The position numbers were made by a program, and so were the translations under genes. Positions 19,920 to 25,684 of a stretch of 25,684 nucleotides of DNA are shown piece by piece. Position 1 is the first letter of the stretch, and each line of letters starts with the position of its first letter. The notes under the pieces are model-generated. The model was not told the origin of the DNA, searched no databases, and saw nothing but the letters and a program-made list of their open reading frames with translations. This DNA is from Pigoraptor chileana (taxonomy: Eukaryota > Opisthokonta > Filasterea), in contig CALSCR010002622.1 of the NCBI GenBank assembly GCA_943704495.1, positions 1 to 25,684 of the forward strand. Direction: 5' to 3'.

Positions 19920-22900
19920 ATGGAAAGTGCCGATGCCATCCAGCTGGTGGTCGCATCAACGCCATTTGCTCCTCGCGGCGCCAAGGACCTGACCATGGCG
20001 GATGCTGCAGCGGAAACAAGAACGGAAAAGCACCTCACGAAGCCTTGCCAGGCAATTTTCTCGAGAGATGGGGCAGATGTGGATGTGACTGGTGTGAGCA
20101 GTGAAGTGGACGCAGATGGCACGTTTGGCAGTTTGGAAGCGACACGGCGGGCTCTTGTCGCTGAGACGGCGTGGCTGTGGAAGTGTCTTCATACCATTGA
20201 GGCAAACGCAGCAGCCGTTCCACAGCACGTGGCATCGTCTTTGCCAGCGCATCGGCGCCCACCTCGGTGTCTGTCGCCCACTTATGAGCCGCTTGTGTCT
20301 CGCCACACGCTGCTACACGGCGACAGCAGTGTAGTGTACCCACAATCCGTCGCATGCGGCTCGCCGACATCCACACGCACACCTTGCAATAATCCCAAGG
20401 GAAGATCCCTGATTGTCGAAAGGTCGGCAGCGAGTGTAATAGAAAGCTCGCGGCGCTCTGATGGAGTTGTCTTTCTATCGGGGCGTTCGGACCTGACCAC
20501 CCGCGAGCCGACGGGGCTCTGTAGAGAGGAGGCACTTCCCGACGCGCAGCCCACTACTGCAACACCCAGTCGCATGTTAGCGGGTGCGTGTTGGCGGGAA
20601 ATGTCTCCGCGGCTGTCTTTGTCACAATTTTCTCGCACCAAGGCCGCGCCACGTGCCGTCGAGCACTTCACTCTGCCCGACGACCAGTTTGCCGGGCTCA
20701 AGCTGGAGCGGATGCGGACCGCGTCTCCCTGCTTTCCGGAGAGCGCTGCTGCTGCCCCTCCTCCGTCTGTGCTGTTAAGGGAGGCTTCGGGCGCGCACTC
20801 AGCTGCAGACAAGATCGCGTCTTGCAGCGACGGGGGCACGTCACGTGACCAACAATCGCCCCACTCTCTATGGACATACTGTGCACTGGGAGATGACGGC
20901 GCGCGCAATTCGGAGAGCGACACTGCGGTGGGTCACGTGCAGAGCCATACAACCTCTGCACCACTATCCCCCGTTCCGCTACCAACCCAAGGCATGCAAC
21001 ATCCTGCTTGTGCATCAATGCAAGAGGGGCGTGTGGGCAGTTCTTGCGGTGTCGCCGAGTCATTTGCGGGGGCGACCAACGGAAGCAGCCAACGTGCTTT
21101 CCCGCCTTCTGCATCCTCGGAAATGTCTGCGTCATCCGCAGCGGTATCTTGCGCTGGCGAGCAAGGCTGCAATCCCATCGCCCCACAGGGAGCGGCCGTC
21201 GCTGCCATGACACCGGCCGCCGTGGTCCAGGCCGCCAAGGAGAGCACACGCTCGCCACTTACGGACGTCGGTGACGGCCCAGGAGGCAGCGGCTTCAGCA
21301 TCACTGCAGAGCAGGCCCACACACAGCCTCCCGAGCCCTGTCGCACAGCACCTGCTGTCACGGCGATGGCGGTGACAGATGCCGAGACCGCAGAAAGACT
21401 CGAAATATGTCGACGTGGTGATAGCTTCAACGCCGTATCCCAATGCATATTGTGGGAAGCGCAAAGCGGGACTGTGGAATCCCACGTGGCCGGCAGCGCG
21501 CCCGCTGCTTGCTTTGCCGAACCGCTTCCCTGGTCGCGCATGAAGCAGGACAAGGAATCGGCGCCAATTCCTGCGGCGTTTGTGGTAGCGATCGCGTCCA
21601 ACGCCGACGACGCCGACGATGCGACACAGTTACCCGCGTGCCAGGCGCCATCCGCAACGGAATCGGCGTCTGGAGGGCATCAAGCTGCGCTGGTGGCGAC
21701 GGTGGCGCCAGCCGGCCATTGCACACACGATCCCGCGCCCGCAACATCGTCGCCCCAACCCGGCATGCAGAATGAAGCCATTGACAAATGCAACAGCCAA
21801 GTGCTGCCGTCTGCGCATCTCTCCGCCCCTCGAAGCGGCAAGTCCCCGTCGCTGGTGAGCACGCCGCCCACACTGCAAGAGCCCTTGCTACGGACAGCCT
21901 CTGTGTGCTCTGTCGGCATCGCTGCCAATGACGCACACACGGCGTCACCCCCTGCGCGCATCAGCAGCCGCCACACCCTTGCACTCGAGGCGTGCCGTCT
22001 CCAGCGACAGCCCGTGTTTGCAGTCGCACTCGCCCACTTTCGCGCGGCGCTCATAACGTGCTCCCCGCTTGCAAAGATTCTGTGGGTACGCAGCGACGAG
22101 GGCCAGTGGAAGATGTCGCAGGCGTTTGAGGTGAGCCTTTACGTAGCGCGGTATTAAGGCTGCTGTTAACCAACGATCTATTCGTGGAGCATACTCTCAC
22201 CTTCCTCATCTTTTTCTTCGCACATGCATGTTGCAGTTTGGGGACGACATGCCCACCGTTGTGCAATTCTCTCTCGACGACTCGTGTGTTGTGTTCGGAG
22301 GAGCCTTTACTGCGTGCCACATTCGGTAAGGACTGTAGTCACAGGGCATTGCATTTTCACCACATGATTTGCCTTTGCCACCCAACACACACACGCACAT
22401 ACTGACATCCGTACCTTTCCTTGCCGTCCTCAGTGTGTGGGACGTTAGTGGCAACGAGCTGAGGGTCCCTGGTACTGCGGGCCAGTGCCGACCAGGCGAG
22501 ACGCTTGCCGCGCTCACGCTTGTCGGTGGCACAACCATCCGGGGCCTCCGCCGTCCCAATGCGGGCGTTGTGTATGCGACCGTCGGGAACGCCGACCGCA
22601 GCGGCGGCGCACCGTCGTCGTCCATCTTCTATCTCAGGGCCAAATCGAATTCATGGGTGTAAGTGACTGCATTCGTTCTTCATTGCTTCTCTGAAATAAG
22701 TGCTCACAGCTTGTATTCCACTGCGCAAACAAGAAAAATGGCACGACATTTTGAGCATCAGTAAGCCCACATTTGACCTCTGTATGTATGTACCCCACGG
22801 ACACAGCGCAAAGGTCGGCGCTGATTTGGAAATTGACACGACTGTGACTTGGAATATTTATTCAACGCAGGACACTCGGAGACCACGTGCGCCTGCCATA

Positions 22901-23547
22901 TCCTAGCGACGTTTCCCCACCAGAGGCAGTGCTACAGCCACGTGACCTGCTGGCGCACGTGGTTGCATGCTCGCGCGACTCTGCCGTGTGCATATCGCTC
23001 TCACGTCGCAACGAAGTGTTATGGGTTGTGCGCACATCAACGCCCCTTCCCGTCCCATTCGACATTCTCGCAGCCAATGGATCTGGGGCCTTCCTCGCAC
23101 TCGTCGCGTCGAGCCAAGGACAGCCCACTCTTGTTGCGAGAACCGCAAGCGGCGACACACTGCTGAAGGCATACTGTCGAGAGGGATGCGAATCGGAGGA
23201 GCAGGGGTGAGTACTGTGAAGGCGCCCGTTGTGGCACGTGGGGGAGTGCCACATCATCAGAATTTGCCGAAGAAACAGGCGCTAAATTCCACCGCCACCC
23301 CCATCGCAGCACACGGCGGGCATGCAAAGCGGCCACGCGGTACGTTGCGGCGCCAGTCGACGGCGGAATGGCGCTGTGGAACGCCGCGAGTGCAGCGCGG
23401 GTTGCGACACTGCGCATTGGCCAGGGTACTGACCACGTGACCGCACTCGACATCAACGACCGCCTGGGCATTGTTGCGGCGGGCACCAGCGGCGGGTGCT
23501 TGCACGTTTACGGCCTCGCGCGCGGCAACGAAACCTCAGCCGCGTGA
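19920..23547 (+). CDS. Large protein: long disordered N-terminus and WD40/beta-propeller-like C-terminus (5 exons)
   Basis: Exons: 19920-22130, 22237-22325, 22434-22658, 22871-23206, 23310-23547; phases agree, 1032 aa. The start is the first ATG in the frame. The first 680 residues or so are rich in Ala, Ser, Pro, Thr and Cys with no domain I recognise, and look intrinsically disordered. From about residue 685 (EACRLQRQPVFAVALAHF) the chain becomes ordered. Beta-propeller-type blades follow: VVQFSLDDSCVVFGGAFTAC, then RVWDVSGNEL (residue 767 on), LAHVVACSRDSAVCISLSRR, RYVAAPVDGGMALWNAASAA and HVTALDINDRLGIVAAGTSG ending LHVYGL. Only one classical WD dipeptide is present, so the propeller is inferred. 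Such domains are protein-binding platforms; the partner and process are unknown. Its stop codon is 73 bp from that of the convergent TYW2 gene. Confidence 0.8.
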
Positions 23548-23575
23548 ATCTCGCACGTGTCATGTTGACTAAGAA

Positions 23576-23594
23576 AAGAGAGAGAGAGAGGGAG
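23576..23594. repeat. (GA)n tract between convergent stop codons
   Basis: A short GA run lies in the 73-bp gap between the propeller-protein stop (23547) and the TYW2 stop (23621). Both transcripts probably overlap here at their 3' ends (inference from the small gap). Confidence 0.7.
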
Positions 23595-23620
23595 GGATGG
23601 CTGCATGCACATCCCGCCGC

Positions 23621-25009
23621 TCAGGACACAGGACGGCACTCAATGTCCGCAACGACATGCGCAATATGTGGCGCATACGACTTAACGCGCTGCACGTGAC
23701 CGACGCGCGCTGTCCAGCCGCGGCCGTGGAGTGCGCTGAGTCCCGCTTCGAACGCGTGTGCCACGTGCGAAGCCCATTCGGTGCGGTCGGCGAGCGTGTC
23801 GCCGTCGACGTTGCCGTGCACGTGCGCCCACCCGCCCTTCTCCGCATTCAGCACCGCCCACGCCGTCGGCCACCCCTCCTCGCTCGACGGGATCAGCCCC
23901 AGGTTGATGCGGTGCGCAACACCCCGGAGGCGCTCTCTCAGCGCCTCAGACCGATTGTCGCCATAGTGTATCTCGCACCTGTCCGCAACGCCGTTTCGTG
24001 CGAGGTTCCGTCGGAGGGCTTCGACCGCATTTGGATTCCATTCACACGCGTGCAGAAAGGATGCTCCAGCGCGGGCAAGAAACGGTATTACAAAGTACCC
24101 GATGCCGGCATAGAGATCGACCACTGTCTCTCCGTGGCAGTGGAGGCCGCCCATGCGCATGCGCTCATTGACATTGCCGCGGGAGAACATGCACCGAGTC
24201 ACATCAAACTCATAAATGACGCCGCCCTCCGCGTGCTCCACCCACGCATGGCTGCCGACAACAAGCCGCACCTGCGACTGGCGTTTGAGGTCGGGGCTGA
24301 TGCGCGCGCCGAGTGCGAGACGACTGACGCGGAGGGCAGCGGCCACGTCACTCCACAGTGACGGGCACGCAGCCAGCCACTCGCCTTCCGACACAAACGC
24401 GCCCTCGTGCAGCACTGCAAGATCACCATGCACCTCCCACTTGCGGGGCACCTCTGCAAGCAGGTGTGCGGGTATGCCGCCGGCGCCAAAGCGACTGCCG
24501 AGGACGGAGAGGAGGACCTCAATGGGACTCTTAATTTGCGCTGTCCGCGAAGGCACAAGCGGCACGCGCCGACACGCTGCCTCCATGGAATGCAAGGCGT
24601 GTATGGAGGCAAGCGTCTCTGTCGACGACGGTGCAGAAAGAGTGATGAAAAGTTCTTTGGCGGCGTCGGTAATGGGCACTGCCATCGTGCCGTCTTCTAT
24701 TCGTCCCATGCGTCTTGCGTCGTCATAAAGCCCATCGGTTTCCAAAAGACGCCTGAATGATGGCAAATGTCTGTTGGGTGAGCAAACATGGAGCAACAAT
24801 AAATGGCAACGGCCCGCATGTTGAAGATGATGCAACTCTCGACTTTCTTCAACACATACACAGACACACATACACACGCAGACACAGATACACAGACACA
24901 ACACAGGCACACACCTGACATGCTGGGACTGCGCGGCAGACACGAGCACCACCCAGCTGGCAGCCTCGTCCGTGGCATGAGCCCACGTTTGCTCTTGTTT
25001 GCCAGCCAT
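23621..25009 (-). CDS. TYW2: tRNA wybutosine-synthesis enzyme TYW2 (aminocarboxypropyltransferase), 2 exons
   Basis: Exons: 25009-24915 and 24770-23621; the phases agree, giving 414 aa, normal for the family. Known: TYW2 (Trm12 in yeast) moves the 3-amino-3-carboxypropyl group of S-adenosylmethionine to the tricyclic base at position 37 of tRNA-Phe, a middle step of wybutosine synthesis in the cytosol. Seen: the family motif RCMFSRGNVNERMRMGGL (224-241) and the SAM-binding motif VVDLYAGIGYFVIPFLARAG (248-267). ACEWNPNAVEALRRN, GVADRCEIHYGDN and NLGLIPSSEEGWPTAW follow, all closely matching TYW2. The N-terminal LETDGLYDDARRMGR also fits. The MAGKQEQ start is chosen because exon 1 splices in phase from it; in-frame upstream sequence has no better ATG near it. 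There is no fused TYW3/TYW4-like domain. The 144-nt intron is CA-rich. Confidence 0.96.
   Translation of the reverse strand: MAGKQEQTWAHATDEAASWVVLVSAAQSQHVRCVPVLCLCICVCVCMCVCVCVEESRELHHLQHAGRCHLLLLHVCSPNRHLPSFRRLLETDGLYDDARRMGRIEDGTMAVPITDAAKELFITLSAPSSTETLASIHALHSMEAACRRVPLVPSRTAQIKSPIEVLLSVLGSRFGAGGIPAHLLAEVPRKWEVHGDLAVLHEGAFVSEGEWLAACPSLWSDVAAALRVSRLALGARISPDLKRQSQVRLVVGSHAWVEHAEGGVIYEFDVTRCMFSRGNVNERMRMGGLHCHGETVVDLYAGIGYFVIPFLARAGASFLHACEWNPNAVEALRRNLARNGVADRCEIHYGDNRSEALRERLRGVAHRINLGLIPSSEEGWPTAWAVLNAEKGGWAHVHGNVDGDTLADRTEWASHVAHAFEAGLSALHGRGWTARVGHVQRVKSYAPHIAHVVADIECRPVS
24855..24914. repeat. (CA)n-rich tract in the TYW2 intron
   Basis: An imperfect CA/GACA run fills the 5' half of the TYW2 intron (24771-24914) and reads as GT repeats from the GTGTGT donor on the coding strand. 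Confidence 0.85.
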
Positions 25010-25073
25010 CCGATAGACGCCGCGTAATACCACTAGCCCCACTACAGTGCGCTCCCTTTTTCCCAGGCCCAGT

Positions 25074-25108
25074 CTCTCACTCACTTTCACTCTCACTCTC
25101 ACTCTCTT
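25074..25108. repeat. (TCTCAC)n microsatellite upstream of TYW2
   Basis: Imperfect copies of TCTCAC/TTTCAC run for about 35 bp, 65 bp upstream of the TYW2 start. On the TYW2 strand this is a GA-rich GTGAGA tract, possibly part of the leader or core promoter. Confidence 0.85.
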
Positions 25109-25257
25109 CGATCAAGTCAATAGGCCTCTTGAGATCTTCTTCAGCACTGAAGATCTCTCACGCTTTCTGATTGGTATCAATTGGGTTAGAAAAGACCTCA
25201 GTACAGTAAGTAGTATGGACAGCTGTCCGACTTTCCATACACAATGTGGAGCATGCT

Positions 25258-25308
25258 CACGTGCGTTGCAGTTGCATGCACGTGACATTTTTGAATCGAC
25301 GTCACGTG
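25258..25308. promoter_or_regulatory. Cluster of three CACGTG palindromes upstream of TYW2
   Basis: CACGTG occurs at 25258-25263, 25279-25284 and 25303-25308, that is 249-299 bp upstream of the TYW2 start codon. The second reads CACGTGAC, and the third reads GTCACGTG (the same extended site on the other strand). An ATTGG (CCAAT on the TYW2 strand) lies near 25332. The spacing resembles that upstream of the CLC gene and in the divergent promoter. Function as a transcription-factor site is inferred. Confidence 0.5.
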
Positions 25309-25684
25309 GGACGGACCTTCGTGTGTGCTGTGATTGGTCCTTGAGCAAATAACCGTCCGCTCCATACTGATGCGATACTGAAGAGGGCTGTGGAATAAAA
25401 TTCTCCCTTGTACAATTAGTGGCTTACCAAAAGCGGCTAATGGGCGCACTTTGTATGGGCTTGTATGGGCCTGCGAATGCTGGCTGTGGATGACTAAGCC
25501 ACACACTGGCCACACATCTGTGATGCCGCTGCATGAAGTTGGCCTCGCTATGGCCCCAGTACCACAGGCGCAGAAGCGGGCTGGCGGGCACGCGGCTATT
25601 GGAGTGTATGGCGGAACTGAGTGCCGCATTGGCCCCTGCAAAGCGATAGTCAGCACAGTGGCTTGTTTTGGTCCCATGTACCAC
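25309..25684. other. Distal flank to window edge, no gene supported
   Basis: No gene can be supported in these 376 bp. A minus-strand frame stays open from the window edge down to 25424 (about 86 codons), with a moderately rich composition. It has no recognisable motif and could be the tail of a gene starting beyond the window. Confidence 0.4.

Noticed and set aside
20282-21948. Several 170-220 codon minus-strand frames within the disordered-leader exon
   Set aside because: They are shadows of the 737-codon exon, with no family motif, and do not chain by splice sites.
25424-25684. Minus-strand frame open to the window edge
   Set aside because: No motif and only 86 codons; cannot be called a gene without the sequence beyond the window.

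Overview
This is nuclear DNA of a eukaryotic microbe. Genes carry many spliceosomal introns (about 70-360 nt, GT...AG, mostly GTG donors and CAG acceptors), (GT/CA)n tracts sit in introns and flanks, and the products are eukaryotic: a chloride channel with CBS domains, a RING SNF2 ATPase, an F-box protein and TYW2. No species can be named from the sequence. The pappalysin and the ClC-1/2-like channel resemble animal proteins most closely, so a unicellular relative of opisthokonts or another free-living protist is plausible (inference).

Layout: 450-5940 (+) is a 12-exon CLC chloride-channel gene. It faces 6181-9727 (-), an 11-exon secreted PAPP-A-type metalloprotease. After about 960 bp with no recognised gene come 10691-11582 (-), a small multi-pass membrane protein, and 12020-12613 (+), an intronless ubiquitin-fold protein; these two share a divergent promoter. 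12780-16451 (-) is a 6-exon SNF2/RING ATPase with SUMO-binding-like motifs. After 1 kb of AT-richer spacer, 17467-19278 (+) is an intronless F-box/leucine-rich-repeat protein. 19920-23547 (+) encodes a long disordered protein with a C-terminal beta-propeller-like part. It ends 73 bp from the end of 23621-25009 (-), the wybutosine enzyme TYW2. The rest is TYW2 upstream sequence.

I chained exons by hand. In every multi-exon gene the donor and acceptor phases agree and the coding length is divisible by three, which supports the models. The genes do not form one pathway: they are an ordinary mixture of housekeeping and regulatory genes.

Most notable are: (1) a compact pappalysin that keeps the two Notch-type repeats inside the protease domain; (2) a strong excess of the palindrome CACGTG, with clusters about 190-300 bp upstream of several start codons; (3) a triplicated 27-bp intron unit that repeats a splice donor in frame; (4) a CLC protein with channel-type rather than exchanger-type key residues; (5) a 23-repeat F-box/LRR protein.
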